From: Biformimicrobium ophioploci | Lineage (GTDB): Bacteria; Pseudomonadota; Gammaproteobacteria; Pseudomonadales; Cellvibrionaceae | Length of the DNA stretch: 64,000 nucleotides | Reading direction: 5' to 3' | Assembly: GCF_030270605.1 (NCBI RefSeq) | Contig: NZ_BSYJ01000002.1 | Location: 248,001 to 312,000 of the forward strand | In this document: in pieces, positions 27,957 through 38,080 of the stretch | How the letters are laid out: every line of letters starts with the position of its first letter | Position numbering within the stretch: the stretch's first letter is position 1 | Made by a program: the position numbers and the translations under genes | Notes under the pieces: model-generated | What the model saw: only the letters and a program-made list of their open reading frames with translations | Told to the model about the DNA's origin: nothing | Database searches by the model: none

Positions 27957-28505
27957 TCAGTGTTCCTGGTTGATGTAGGGCGTCAGTGCCGCGGCAAATG
28001 TGCCCTGTGCCTGCATGATCTGGTCGCAGACCTCGCGCACGGCGCCGTTGCCGCCGTCTTTTTCCGTGCACCAGACAGCGAATTGCTTCAGCGGCGAGGC
28101 GGCATTCGGCACGGTAATCGGGCAGCCTATGCGGGTCATTACCTGCAGGTCCGGATAGTCGTCGCCGACGTAGGCAATCTCCTCCGCTGCGTAGTCGCGC
28201 CCCGCCAGTAATTCCTGCAGGGCGGTATATTTGTCTTCGCGGCCCTGGATCAGCAGTTCGATGCCGAGGTCGCTGGCACGCTTTTCCACGACGGCGCTGG
28301 TGCGGCCGGTGATGATGCCGACCTCGACGCCGGATTGCATCAGCATCTTGATGCCGTGTCCGTCCAGGGTGTTGAACGTCTTCAGTTCGTTGCCGCTGTT
28401 GTCAAAATAGAGTTTGCCGTCCGTGAGTACGCCGTCCACGTCGAGGAGCAGGCAGCGCACCTTGCGCATTTTCTCGGACACTTTTTCAGGCACTTGAGTT
28501 CCCAT
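27957..28505 (-). CDS. kdsC: 3-deoxy-D-manno-octulosonate 8-phosphate phosphatase KdsC
   Basis: KdsC, 182 residues, is a tetrameric HAD phosphatase that converts KDO-8-phosphate to KDO for the LPS inner core. HAD motif I is LLLDVDGVLTDG, motif II IITGRTS, and motif III/IV IAYVGDDYPDL. It has no large cap domain, as usual for this family. ATG 28505 has an AAGGAAGG site. The order kdsD-kdsC-lptC-lptA-lptB on the minus strand is the conserved LPS cluster. Confidence 0.95.
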   Translation of the reverse strand: MGTQVPEKVSEKMRKVRCLLLDVDGVLTDGKLYFDNSGNELKTFNTLDGHGIKMLMQSGVEVGIITGRTSAVVEKRASDLGIELLIQGREDKYTALQELLAGRDYAAEEIAYVGDDYPDLQVMTRIGCPITVPNAASPLKQFAVWCTEKDGGNGAVREVCDQIMQAQGTFAAALTPYINQEH

Positions 28506-28516
28506 AACCTTCCTTA

Positions 28517-29515
28517 TCAGATTACGCCGGCACGCAGTATGTCGTGCATGTGCAGCAGGCCGGTGGGGCGGCCCTCGTTATCGGCAATCACCAGCGCGGT
28601 GATGCGGTTATCTTCCATGATGCGCAGCGCTTCCGCGGCGAGGGTATCGCCCGACACGGTCTTGGGTTTGCGGCTCATCACCTCGCCCATGGTGGCCTTG
28701 TCGATCTGCAGTTTCTGGTCGAGTATGCGGCGCAGGTCACCATCGGTGAACACGCCCAGCAGGTGGCCGTCGTCGTCGGTGATGGTGGTCATGCCGAACC
28801 CCTTGCTGGTCATTTCCAGCAGCGCCTGGCTCAGCGGTGTGTGCGCATCTACGCGGGGCACTTCGCCACCACCGTGCATGATGTCTTCCACCTTCAGCAG
28901 CAGGCGCCGGCCCAGCGCACCGCCCGGATGCGAGAAGGCGAAGTCTTCCGCGGTAAAACCGCGTGATTCCAGCAGGCTCACCGCGAGCGCATCCCCCATC
29001 ACCAGGGTAACGGTGGTGGAGGAGGTGGGCGCGAGGTTGAGCGGGCAGGCTTCCGAGCGAATGGAGATATCCAGGTTCACATCCGCCGCCTGCGCCAGCG
29101 GCGATTCGGCATTGCCGGTCATGCTGATCAGGGGGTTGCCGAGGCGCTTGAGCAGCGGCAGCAGGGTGACCACCTCCGCGGAGGAGCCGGAATTGGAAAT
29201 GGCGATCACCAGGTCGTGGCGGGTAATCATGCCGAAGTCACCGTGGCTGGCCTCGCCCGGGTGCACGAAAAAGCTCGGAGTGCCGGTACTGGCGAGGGTG
29301 GCCGCAATCTTGTTGCCGATATGGCCGGACTTGCCCATGCCGGTGACGATCACGCGCCCCTCGCAGGCGAGAATGATCTCGCAGGCATCGGCGAAACGGC
29401 CGTCGATGCGCTCCTGCAGCCGGATGATTTCTTCCGACTCCATGCTGACGGTGCGTTTACCGGCCTGCAGCAGTAAATCCCGGTCGACCTTGTCTGTCTT
29501 TTGGGGGTTGGTCAT
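28517..29515 (-). CDS. kdsD: Arabinose-5-phosphate isomerase KdsD
   Basis: KdsD, 332 residues, interconverts ribulose-5-phosphate and arabinose-5-phosphate, the first step towards KDO. The SIS domain (about 40-175) has GMGKSGHIGNKIAATLASTG and ISNSGSSAEV; two C-terminal CBS domains follow (DIMHGGGEVPRV and VMSRKPKTVSGD). The frame opens further upstream at a TTG, but ATG 29515 gives the family length and lies 23 bases after the antiporter stop. Confidence 0.95.
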   Translation of the reverse strand: MTNPQKTDKVDRDLLLQAGKRTVSMESEEIIRLQERIDGRFADACEIILACEGRVIVTGMGKSGHIGNKIAATLASTGTPSFFVHPGEASHGDFGMITRHDLVIAISNSGSSAEVVTLLPLLKRLGNPLISMTGNAESPLAQAADVNLDISIRSEACPLNLAPTSSTTVTLVMGDALAVSLLESRGFTAEDFAFSHPGGALGRRLLLKVEDIMHGGGEVPRVDAHTPLSQALLEMTSKGFGMTTITDDDGHLLGVFTDGDLRRILDQKLQIDKATMGEVMSRKPKTVSGDTLAAEALRIMEDNRITALVIADNEGRPTGLLHMHDILRAGVI

Positions 29516-29538
29516 CGCGAAAGCGTCCTGCGCGGTGT

Positions 29539-30498
29539 CTAGAAAAGTGTCCAATAATAGGCGATATAGCAGAGCAGCAGGAAGATGCCGATCCAGCGAC
29601 CGATGGTGGCACGCTCATGCCCCTGCATAAAGCGGATCAGGATAGCCAGTGCCAGCGCGGCGGTGATGCCCAGCATGGCGAGGTAATCCCGGTTGAACAC
29701 TGCGGTGTCCATGGTGGTAGTGGCAATCAGCCCCGGTACGGACATCACCGCAAGGATATTGAATATATTGGAGCCGATAATATTGCCCAGCGCCATATCG
29801 TGGTGGCCTTTCAATGCGCTGGCAATAGAGGCGGCGAGCTCCGGCAGGCTGGTGCCGACGGCGATCACGGTCAGGCCGATGATCAGCGGGCTGACCCCCG
29901 CCGCTTCCGCAATGCTGCGCGCACCCCAGACCAGGATTTCCGAGCTGACTAGCAGCGCCGCGAGACCCACGAAGAACCAGGCAATGGCGCGCGGTACTGT
30001 GTAATCGGGGATTTCCGCGTCCTCGAGTTCGTCGTCCGGGTGGCCCTTCTTGAATTTGACCGTGACCCACAAAAGCGGCACCAGCAGTCCTGCCAGTACC
30101 AGTCCCTCTACAAAGGTGAGCTTGGCGTCGTACAGCACAAAACCGGCCAGCAGGGTGATCACCAGCAGAACAGGAATTTCCTGCTTGAGCAGATGCTTCT
30201 GTACCGGCAGCGGAGAGATCAGCGCGGTGGCCGCGAGTACCAGGCCGATGTTGGCCAGGTTGGAGCCGATGGCGTTGCCCACAGCCAGCTCTCCCGCGCC
30301 TTTGAGGCTGGCACTGATGGCGACCATTACCTCCGGCGCCGAGGTGCCGAGCGAGACGATGGTGAGGCCAATAACAAGCTTGGACAGGCCGAAGTTGTAG
30401 GCCAGTGCTGCACTGCCGGCAACGAATCGATCTGCGCTCCAGACCAGCCCTCCGAAGCCTACCAGGATTGCCAGTGCCGCTAGCCAAACTTCAGACAT
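29539..30498 (-). CDS. Calcium/sodium antiporter, CaCA family (YrbG type)
   Basis: A 319-residue inner-membrane exchanger of the CaCA family with two homologous halves. Each half carries the alpha repeat: GLTIVSLGTSAPEVMVAISASLKGAGELAVGNAIGSN and GLTVIAVGTSLPELAASIASALKGHHDMALGNIIGSN (each broken here only by the usual helix turn). About ten helices are present. Start ATG 30498 has AGAGG upstream; the longer frame lacks support. It corresponds to E. coli YrbG beside kdsD and may exchange Ca2+ or another cation for Na+ or H+; the substrate is not proven. Confidence 0.92.
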   Translation of the reverse strand: MSEVWLAALAILVGFGGLVWSADRFVAGSAALAYNFGLSKLVIGLTIVSLGTSAPEVMVAISASLKGAGELAVGNAIGSNLANIGLVLAATALISPLPVQKHLLKQEIPVLLVITLLAGFVLYDAKLTFVEGLVLAGLLVPLLWVTVKFKKGHPDDELEDAEIPDYTVPRAIAWFFVGLAALLVSSEILVWGARSIAEAAGVSPLIIGLTVIAVGTSLPELAASIASALKGHHDMALGNIIGSNIFNILAVMSVPGLIATTTMDTAVFNRDYLAMLGITAALALAILIRFMQGHERATIGRWIGIFLLLCYIAYYWTLF

Positions 30499-30817
30499 GC
30501 TAACCTCTTTAGTTGGGATTGTTTGGTTCAGTGTGTCTCCAGGCTGGCGCTGAAAGCTCCGTCGCCGCGAGGGCAATTGGGCTATAAGTCTGGCGCATGG
30601 AGAGGGAACTTGCGTGTCCGGCGGGGCCGGGCGCGCGACATGGTATCGCCTGACAGCCGCGGTGTCAGCTTCAGCTTGCGTTCAGTTGCGGGGCATAAAC
30701 TGGTCGGGTATTGCGGTGAAGCGTGGCATTGGCGCGATTTATATTGGCTGCTGTCATTGAAAAACAGGCATTGAGGCGCAATATTGCGTGCCTGCAAACA
30801 AGATTCTGGAGAACAAT
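30499..30817. other. Divergent intergenic region antiporter/mlaC
   Basis: This 319-base gap is where mlaF, mlaE and mlaD lie in E. coli and Pseudomonas. I see no ABC ATPase, permease or MCE-domain remnant in any frame and no convincing gene. A GACAGCCGCGGTGTC inverted repeat (30651-30665) is present. It presumably holds promoters for both neighbours. Confidence 0.55.
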
Positions 30818-31510
30818 GTGCGTGGTTTCTTTAATCGCTCGCTGCTGGTGAGCCGCCCGGTCAACGCGGGTCAATTTTTCGGTTTTCGCAAAATGCGCGG
30901 CGCGGGCCGTGCACTGGCGGGCGTTCTCGCGCTGTTTCTGGCCGGCACCGCGGTGGCGGCTTCCGACCCGTATCGCGAGGTAGAGGTGGTCACCGACCGC
31001 ATGCTGGTGGCCATCAAGAAGAACTCCGGTTACCTGAATTCCAATCCGCAGCGCTATTACAGCTCGATCGATGCGGTGTTGGAGCCGATCGTGGATTTCA
31101 ATTACATCGCCCGCGGTGTAATGGGTAACTACGCCAAGCAGGCCAATGCACAGCAGCGCGCCGCGTTCGTCAAGGTGTTCCGCAAGGACCTGGTGGCGAC
31201 CTTTGCCCGCGGTGTGGTCGATTTTGGCAATATGAAAGTCAAGGTGGTGAACCCGGGCAAGACGCCTGACGGTGCACGCAGGGTCAATGTGATCCAGGAA
31301 GTACGCAGTTCAGAGGGCCTGACCAAGGTTTCCTATACCATGGCGCGCAACAAGTCCGGTGACTGGAAGCTGATCAATGTGGTGCTGAACGGCGTCAACC
31401 TGGGCAAGACTTTCCGCAGTCAGTTCTCCCAGGCGATGAAACAGAAGGGCGATATCGGCAAGGTGATCAAGGAATGGTCGGCTGCAGAGAAGGTCGCCGA
31501 GCAGGTCTGA
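30818..31510 (+). CDS. mlaC: MlaC-family periplasmic phospholipid-binding protein
   Basis: An MlaC/Ttg2D family protein that ferries phospholipid through the periplasm, normally between MlaA at the outer membrane and MlaFEDB at the inner membrane. Family stretches are YYSSIDAVLEPIVDFNYIARGVMGNYAKQA, FRKDLVATFARGVVDF and GDWKLINVVLNGVNLG. GTG 30818 is chosen because GGAG lies six bases upstream. ATG 30893 would give a compact signal peptide (GRALAGVLALFLAGTAVAAS) but lacks a ribosome site. The downstream gene is ibaG, with no mlaB between, and mlaFED are absent upstream. Confidence 0.9.
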   Translation: MRGFFNRSLLVSRPVNAGQFFGFRKMRGAGRALAGVLALFLAGTAVAASDPYREVEVVTDRMLVAIKKNSGYLNSNPQRYYSSIDAVLEPIVDFNYIARGVMGNYAKQANAQQRAAFVKVFRKDLVATFARGVVDFGNMKVKVVNPGKTPDGARRVNVIQEVRSSEGLTKVSYTMARNKSGDWKLINVVLNGVNLGKTFRSQFSQAMKQKGDIGKVIKEWSAAEKVAEQV

Positions 31511-31667
31511 TCCGCAGGCTGAATGCCCGGGGCGCGGGCCGGCCCGAGGTTGAGTCGCGCGTCTCATTTCCTACCATTTACGCAGCCCCGCCATTCCCGG
31601 CGGGCTGCGCATACCCCGTATTTCCAGTACACTTGCCGCCGGTCAGATTTTCCAGCCGGAGCAATGC

Positions 31668-31904
31668 ATGCAAGTAGAAGAGATCAAGGCAATGGTCGAG
31701 AGCCATATTGCCGGTAGTAATGTTGAAGTCAGCATCGACGGCAGCCACATTCAGTTGGTGGTCGTAAGTGACCAGTTCGAGGGCCTCAGCAGGCTGAAAA
31801 AGCAGCAGCTCGTGTATGGCGCACTGGCCGACAAGATTGCCGACGGCACCCTGCATGCGGTGAATATGCAGACCCTCACACCTGAAGAGGCTGCCGCCCG
31901 CTAG
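31668..31904 (+). CDS. ibaG: BolA family iron-sulfur assembly factor IbaG
   Basis: A 78-residue BolA-like protein. IbaG proteins bind monothiol glutaredoxin with a [2Fe-2S] cluster and are acid-responsive in E. coli. The fold shows IKAMVESHIAGSNVEVSIDGSHIQLVVVSDQFEGLS (read in two strands and a helix) and the loop ADKIADGTLHAVNMQTLTPEE with the conserved His. The normal small size and its place directly before murA support IbaG rather than BolA itself. Confidence 0.92.
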   Translation: MQVEEIKAMVESHIAGSNVEVSIDGSHIQLVVVSDQFEGLSRLKKQQLVYGALADKIADGTLHAVNMQTLTPEEAAAR

Positions 31905-31912
31905 GCAGCCTC
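31887..31912 (+). terminator. Hairpin across the ibaG stop codon
   Basis: GAGGCTGCC (31887-31895) and GGCAGCCTC (31904-31912) form a perfect nine-base stem containing the ibaG stop in the loop region. The following bases are ATTTCC, a poor T run. It may reduce read-through into murA, 60 bases on, or only protect the message. Confidence 0.45.
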
Positions 31913-31972
31913 ATTTCCGATCCCCAGGGATCGCCGGGCCGGAGCGCCCGGGAGCAGTATTGGATGAATTGA

Positions 31973-33235
<1,263 letters not shown>

Positions 33236-33316
33236 TTTTATACGCAAGCTGCATGTGGGCTACGCATTCGGAGCGGTATTTCAAAAATTTTGAAGCGCAG
33301 GCCGGGCGTCAGGGCG

Positions 33317-33391
33317 CCTCTTTCGAAACCGTCGCGGCATGGACGCCGCGAACGGAGCTACAGGGATGTATTCATGCGTTTTCGAAAGAGG
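33317..33391 (+). repeat. Dispersed 75-83 bp repeat, copy B
   Basis: The outer arms CCTCTTTCGAAA and TTTCGAAAGAGG are perfectly complementary. The central hairpin is CGCGGC-ATGGAC-GCCGCG, followed by GGAGCTACAGGGATGTATTC. It lies between murA and hisG on the plus strand, 52 bases before the hisG start, and shares the TTTCGAAA type with copy A. Confidence 0.88.
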
Positions 33392-33442
33392 TGACCTGAT
33401 GCCGGCCGCCAGAAAATTCGATAACAGGATTTACGAAAGCAA

Positions 33443-34072
33443 ATGGATCAACGCATCACCATTGCCTTGACCAAGGGGCGGATTCTAAAGGAAACCCTGC
33501 CGCTGTTGGCGGCGGCGGGCATCGAGCCGGCGGAGGATATTGCCTCCAGCCGCAAGCTGGTATTCCAGACCAATGACCCGGGTGTGCAGCTGTTGCTGCT
33601 GCGCGGCTCCGACGTGCCTACCTATGTGCAGTATGGCTCTGCAGACCTGGGGGTGGCGGGCAAGGATAACCTGCTGGAGCACAGCGGCGACGGTATCTAC
33701 GAGCCGCTGGATCTGGGCATCGCGCGCTGCAGACTCATGACCGCCGGCATCAAGGGGCAAACCCTGCCGGAAGGGCGTATTCGTGTGGCCACCAAGTTCG
33801 TTCAGTCCGCCAAGCGTTATTACGCGAACCTGGGTCGCCAGGTCGACATTATCAAACTGTACGGTGCTATGGAGCTGGCGCCGCTGATGGGGCTGGCGGA
33901 TGAGATTGTCGATATCGTGGATACCGGCAACACCCTCAAGGCCAACGGCCTGGAGGCGCGTGACCTGATTGCGGACATCAGCTCCCGCTTGATCGTCAAC
34001 AAGGCCGCGCTCAAAATGAAGCACGAGCCGATCAACCGCCTGCTGGAAAAGCTGCGCGCTGCGGTCTCCTGA
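33443..34072 (+). CDS. hisG: ATP phosphoribosyltransferase, short form (HisG)
   Basis: HisG catalyses the first step of histidine synthesis, joining ATP and PRPP. At 209 residues it is the short form, which lacks the C-terminal regulatory domain and needs HisZ as a partner. HisZ is not in the window. Motifs include [14 protein letters not shown], the [16 protein letters not shown] loop and the PRPP-binding [14 protein letters not shown]. It lies 52 bases before hisD, in the same strand order as Pseudomonas. Confidence 0.96.
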   Translation: MDQRITIALTKGRILKETLPLLAAAGIEPAEDIASSRKLVFQTNDPGVQLLLLRGSDVPTYVQYGSADLGVAGKDNLLEHSGDGIYEPLDLGIARCRLMTAGIKGQTLPEGRIRVATKFVQSAKRYYANLGRQVDIIKLYGAMELAPLMGLADEIVDIVDTGNTLKANGLEARDLIADISSRLIVNKAALKMKHEPINRLLEKLRAAVS

Positions 34073-34124
34073 ATACAGTAATCCCGGTTTCTATTTTGCT
34101 TGCACTGGCGAGGATGGCATCGCT

Positions 34125-35459
34125 ATGAGTTCTGTTGTTTCACCAATCAAGTTGCGTCGCCTGAATGCGGGCGATGCCGGTTTTTCTGCCGAGCTGGATG
34201 CGCTGCTGGCCTGGGAGGCCGTGGCCAATACCGGCGTTGAAAGCACGGTTGCGGAAATCATTCATGCGGTGCGCAGTGAAGGCGACAAGGCGTTGCTGCA
34301 TTACACCAACAAGTTTGACCGTCGTTCGCTGGATAGCGCAGCTGCACTGGAAATTTCCCGCGCGGAAATCGAGGCGGCACTGGAACAAATCTCCACAGCG
34401 GAACGCGAGGCACTCAAGGCGGCGGCCGGGCGTATTCGCGCCTACCACGATCACCAGCGCGCGGAATCCTGGCAGTACTGCGAACAGGACGGTACCGTGC
34501 TGGGCCAGAAAGTGACGCCGATGGAGCGCGTCGGTGTCTATGTGCCCGGTGGCAAGGCCAGCTATCCGTCATCCGTTCTGATGAATGTGGTTCCGGCAAA
34601 AGTGGCCGGCGTTTCTGAGATCGTGATGGTGGTGCCGGCCCCGGACGGTGAACTCAATCCTATGGTGCTGGCGGCAGCGGCAATTGCCGGTGCAGATCGC
34701 GTATTTACCGTGGGTGGCGCCCAGGCCGTGGCGGCACTGGCCTACGGTACTGAAACCATCCCGGGCGTGGACAAGATCGTCGGCCCCGGCAATATCTATG
34801 TGGCGGCGGCCAAGCGTGCAGTGTTTGGCAAGGTCGCCATCGACATGATTGCCGGTCCCTCGGAAATCCTGGTGGTCTGTGATGGGAAAACCGATCCGGA
34901 CTGGATTGCCATGGACCTGTTCTCGCAGGCCGAACACGACGAGCAGGCGCAGGCCATCCTGGTCAGTCCGGATGCTGCTTTCCTCGATGCGGTAGCGGCG
35001 TCTATCGAAAAACTTCTGCCGCAGATGTCGCGCCGCGACATTATCGCGGAATCCCTGGCCGGGCGCGGCGCTCTGATAGAGGTTGCGTCAATGGATGCGG
35101 CCATTGAGCTGGTCAATCGCATCGCACCGGAGCACCTGGAGTTGTCGGTGGCGGAGCCGGAGCAGTACCTGGATGCTATCCGGCATGCCGGCGCGATCTT
35201 TATGGGCCGTCATACCGCGGAGGCGCTGGGCGATTATTGCGCGGGGCCAAACCATGTCCTGCCCACCAGCGGCACCGCCCGTTTTGCGTCGCCACTGGGG
35301 GTGTACGATTTCCAGAAGCGCAGCTCCATCATCAACTGTTCGCCACAGGGCGCGTCGCAACTGGGCGAGGTAGCGTCCGTGCTGGCGCGCGGCGAATCCC
35401 TGGAGGCACACGCGCGCTCTGCGGAATACCGGATCAATAAGCCGGGCAAGGGCGGCTAG
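34125..35459 (+). CDS. hisD: Histidinol dehydrogenase
   Basis: HisD, 444 residues, oxidises L-histidinol to L-histidine in two NAD-dependent steps with a bound zinc. Family stretches include [63 protein letters not shown] with Zn-binding His, and [16 protein letters not shown]. The length is normal. Its stop is two bases from the stop of the convergent algW gene. The usual next gene in Pseudomonas, hisC, is absent. Confidence 0.97.
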   Translation: MSSVVSPIKLRRLNAGDAGFSAELDALLAWEAVANTGVESTVAEIIHAVRSEGDKALLHYTNKFDRRSLDSAAALEISRAEIEAALEQISTAEREALKAAAGRIRAYHDHQRAESWQYCEQDGTVLGQKVTPMERVGVYVPGGKASYPSSVLMNVVPAKVAGVSEIVMVVPAPDGELNPMVLAAAAIAGADRVFTVGGAQAVAALAYGTETIPGVDKIVGPGNIYVAAAKRAVFGKVAIDMIAGPSEILVVCDGKTDPDWIAMDLFSQAEHDEQAQAILVSPDAAFLDAVAASIEKLLPQMSRRDIIAESLAGRGALIEVASMDAAIELVNRIAPEHLELSVAEPEQYLDAIRHAGAIFMGRHTAEALGDYCAGPNHVLPTSGTARFASPLGVYDFQKRSSIINCSPQGASQLGEVASVLARGESLEAHARSAEYRINKPGKGG

Positions 35460-35461
35460 CG

Positions 35462-36559
35462 CTATTCGTTCGCGGGGCGCACGCCGGCAGTGGCCGTAAT
35501 CGTTGCCCGCTGCCCGCGACGGATAATGTGAATCTGCACCTCGTCACCAGGGCGCATGGCCGCCAGTGAGCTCACGCCACTGAGGCTGGTGATTACATCG
35601 CCCGGCTGCAATCCGGCCGAATGGGCCGGCCCCTGGTTCTGTACCGCAATCACCACCACACCCCGCAGGGTGTTGACCTTCAGCGAGCGCGCCAGCTCAG
35701 GCGTCAGCGGTTGCACTTCAACCCCCAGCCAGCCGGGTTCTGCCTGCCCGTACTCGATGATGTTCGCCATCACCTGGATGGCCAGGTCGGCCGGAATGGC
35801 GTAGCCGATGCCGCCGCCGTAGCTGGACTGGTCGTGTACGGAAGTGTTGATACCGAGCAGGCGCCCGTGCGCATCCACCAGTGCGCCGCCGGAGTTGCCC
35901 GGATTGATGGCAGCGTCGGTCTGGATATAGTCGCTGAAGGCTTCCATGGAGGGGCTGCCGGCAATCGAGCGCCCGGTGGCGCTGATAATTCCCTGGGTTA
36001 CCGACTGGCCCACGCCAAACGGGTTGCCAATGGCCAGCACCACATCGCCCACTCGCGCGGCGTCGGGGGTGCCCAGCTCTATGGCAGTGAGGTCCTGCAT
36101 GTCGACCTTGAGTACGGCCAGGTCGAAGTCTTCATCGGTGCCAACCAGCTGCGCCTGTGCCTCGCGGCCGTCGGCCAGCAGCACGGTGATCTGGCTGGCG
36201 CCGGCAATGACGTGGTTGTTGGTCAGTATGTAACCATCTTCTTTCACCACCACACCGGATCCCAGCGTGGACTGGATACGTTCCTGCGGTATGTTGCGGC
36301 CCCGCAGCAGGCGCCGGTAAATCGGGTTGTCCAGCAGTGGGTGCTTTTGGCGCTTCAATACCTTTTTTGTATAGATATTGACCACAGCCGGGCCTGCGAG
36401 GCTAACCGCGTCGGCGTAGGAAACCGGGCCGCGCCAGTCGTTGCCTTTGGCGGGTTCGATATTCGCGTTGCGCAGCTGCGGGAAGAACACCAGCAATATC
36501 GCGGCGATCAGTAGTCCGACGAGGGCGGGGCCGGCCCACTCGGCCAGAAAACGTTTCAT
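35462..36559 (-). CDS. algW: Membrane-anchored S1C serine protease, AlgW/DegS type
   Basis: A 365-residue periplasmic protease of the DegS/AlgW class, expected to cleave an anti-sigma factor (RseA/MucA) when misfolded outer-membrane proteins bind its PDZ domain. One N-terminal anchor helix (WAGPALVGLLIAAILLVFF) is followed by the trypsin fold with His in LTNNHVIAGA, Asp in DFDLAVLKVD and Ser in NPGNSGGALV. A single PDZ domain (about 265-355) ends the chain. The longer frame was rejected because ATG 36559 has a GGGAG site and the proper anchor. One PDZ instead of two separates it from DegP/DegQ. Confidence 0.92.
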   Translation of the reverse strand: MKRFLAEWAGPALVGLLIAAILLVFFPQLRNANIEPAKGNDWRGPVSYADAVSLAGPAVVNIYTKKVLKRQKHPLLDNPIYRRLLRGRNIPQERIQSTLGSGVVVKEDGYILTNNHVIAGASQITVLLADGREAQAQLVGTDEDFDLAVLKVDMQDLTAIELGTPDAARVGDVVLAIGNPFGVGQSVTQGIISATGRSIAGSPSMEAFSDYIQTDAAINPGNSGGALVDAHGRLLGINTSVHDQSSYGGGIGYAIPADLAIQVMANIIEYGQAEPGWLGVEVQPLTPELARSLKVNTLRGVVVIAVQNQGPAHSAGLQPGDVITSLSGVSSLAAMRPGDEVQIHIIRRGQRATITATAGVRPANE

Positions 36560-36762
36560 TGGCGGCTCTTCTCCCGGGGTATTGCGTCCGGCGCGTTTGG
36601 CGACGCGCACAGAATACGTATAATACGGCACCTCACCGGTAGTCGTCTTGCACCGATTTTTCAGAGCGCTCAAGCCTTTCCCGGGGCACGCCTCTTTGCC
36701 TTTCGATGGTAGTCGAGCCGGATTGACCAGATTTATTAGAAAAAGACGGAGTTTCCCCGAAT

Positions 36763-37965
36763 ATGTCCCTTGTTAAGCCCCACGGCAGTGCCGAGCTGCA
36801 GCCGCGCTTTGTCTACGACAGCGAGCGCCACCATCAACTGACCCGGGAAGCAGAGTCCCTGCCGTCCATCGTGGTCTCCTCTGCGGCTGCCGCCAACGCT
36901 GTGATGCTGGGCGCGGGCTACTTCAACCCGCTCAAGGGCTACATGAACCTGGCGGACGCGCTGAGCGTTTCCGAGTCGCTGCATACCACCGATGGCCTGT
37001 TCTGGCCGGTGCCGGTACTGAACCTGCTGAAGGACACCAGTGCCATCGAGGGTGCCTCCCGCATCGCACTGCGCGACCCGAATGTCGAGGGCAACCCGGT
37101 GCTGGCCATCATGGATGTTGCCGCCATCGAGGAAGTGAGCGAAGAGCAGCTGGACAAGATGGCCGAGCAGATTTTCGGCACCCTGGACGGCGCGCACCCG
37201 GGCGTGGCGACCTTCAAGGCTGCCGGTAACAAGGTGGTGTCCGGTGAGATTGAGGTACTGAACTTCAGCTACTTCCAGGCGGACTTCCCGGATACCTTCC
37301 GCACTGCGGTTGAAATCCGTAACGAGTTTATGGAGCGTGGCTGGAACAAGGTTGTTGCTTTCCAGACCCGCAACCCGATGCATCGTGCACACGAAGAGCT
37401 GTGCAAGATGGCGCTGGACGGCGTGAATGCCGACGGTGTACTGATTCACATGCTGCTGGGCCAACTGAAACCAGGTGATATCCCGGCACCGGTGCGCGAC
37501 GCTTCTATCCGCAAGATGGTGGAGCTGTACTTCCCGGCCAACACCGTGATGGTGACCGGTTACGGTTTTGACATGCTATATGCCGGCCCGCGTGAGGCAG
37601 TGCTGCACGCGGTATTCCGCCAGAACTGCGGCTGTAGCCACCTGATCGTTGGTCGCGACCACGCTGGTGTTGGCGACTACTACGGTGCCTTCGATGCGCA
37701 GACCATCTTTGATGACAAGGTGCCGGCCGACGCGCTGGAGATCGAGATCTTCCGTGCCGACCACACTGCCTACTCCAAGAAGCTGGGCAAGGTTGTGATG
37801 ATGCGCGATGTGCCGGATCACACCAAAGACGACTTCATCCTGCTGTCGGGTACCAAGGTACGCGAGATGCTGGGGCAGGGCATTGCGCCGCCACCGGAGT
37901 TCTCCCGTCCGGAAGTGGCGCAGATCCTGATGGATTACTACCAGGAGCTGGATGCTGCCAAGTAA
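36763..37965 (+). CDS. sat: Sulfate adenylyltransferase (ATP sulfurylase, Sat type)
   Basis: A 400-residue single-chain ATP sulfurylase that makes adenylyl sulfate (APS) from ATP and sulfate. Active-site motifs are QTRNPMHRAHE (QxRN and HxxH), LIVGRDHAGVGDYYG and the C-terminal LSGTKVREML. There is no APS kinase domain. It is unrelated to CysD-CysN, the GTP-driven enzyme found at this chromosomal place in Pseudomonas. The gene is divergent from algW, has GACGGAG upstream, and is followed by a strong terminator. CysZ and CysH in this window suggest assimilation rather than dissimilation. Confidence 0.95.
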   Translation: MSLVKPHGSAELQPRFVYDSERHHQLTREAESLPSIVVSSAAAANAVMLGAGYFNPLKGYMNLADALSVSESLHTTDGLFWPVPVLNLLKDTSAIEGASRIALRDPNVEGNPVLAIMDVAAIEEVSEEQLDKMAEQIFGTLDGAHPGVATFKAAGNKVVSGEIEVLNFSYFQADFPDTFRTAVEIRNEFMERGWNKVVAFQTRNPMHRAHEELCKMALDGVNADGVLIHMLLGQLKPGDIPAPVRDASIRKMVELYFPANTVMVTGYGFDMLYAGPREAVLHAVFRQNCGCSHLIVGRDHAGVGDYYGAFDAQTIFDDKVPADALEIEIFRADHTAYSKKLGKVVMMRDVPDHTKDDFILLSGTKVREMLGQGIAPPPEFSRPEVAQILMDYYQELDAAK

Positions 37966-37996
37966 TTGGTTTTATTGAGCTGGGCAGCCAGCTACT

Positions 37997-38033
37997 AAAA
38001 AGCCCCGGACTCGAAAGAGTGCGGGGCTTTTTC
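37997..38033. terminator. Bidirectional terminator between sat and zapG
   Basis: AAAAAGCCCCGGACTC, a short GAAA loop, then GAGTGCGGGGCTTTTT. The stem carries an A run on one side and a T run on the other, so it can serve both the plus-strand sat and the minus-strand zapG. Confidence 0.88.
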
Positions 38034-38080
38034 TTTGGCCGCTCCAGTCGGCTCGGGCCTGCCGGGAGTTTGCGTTTGAA

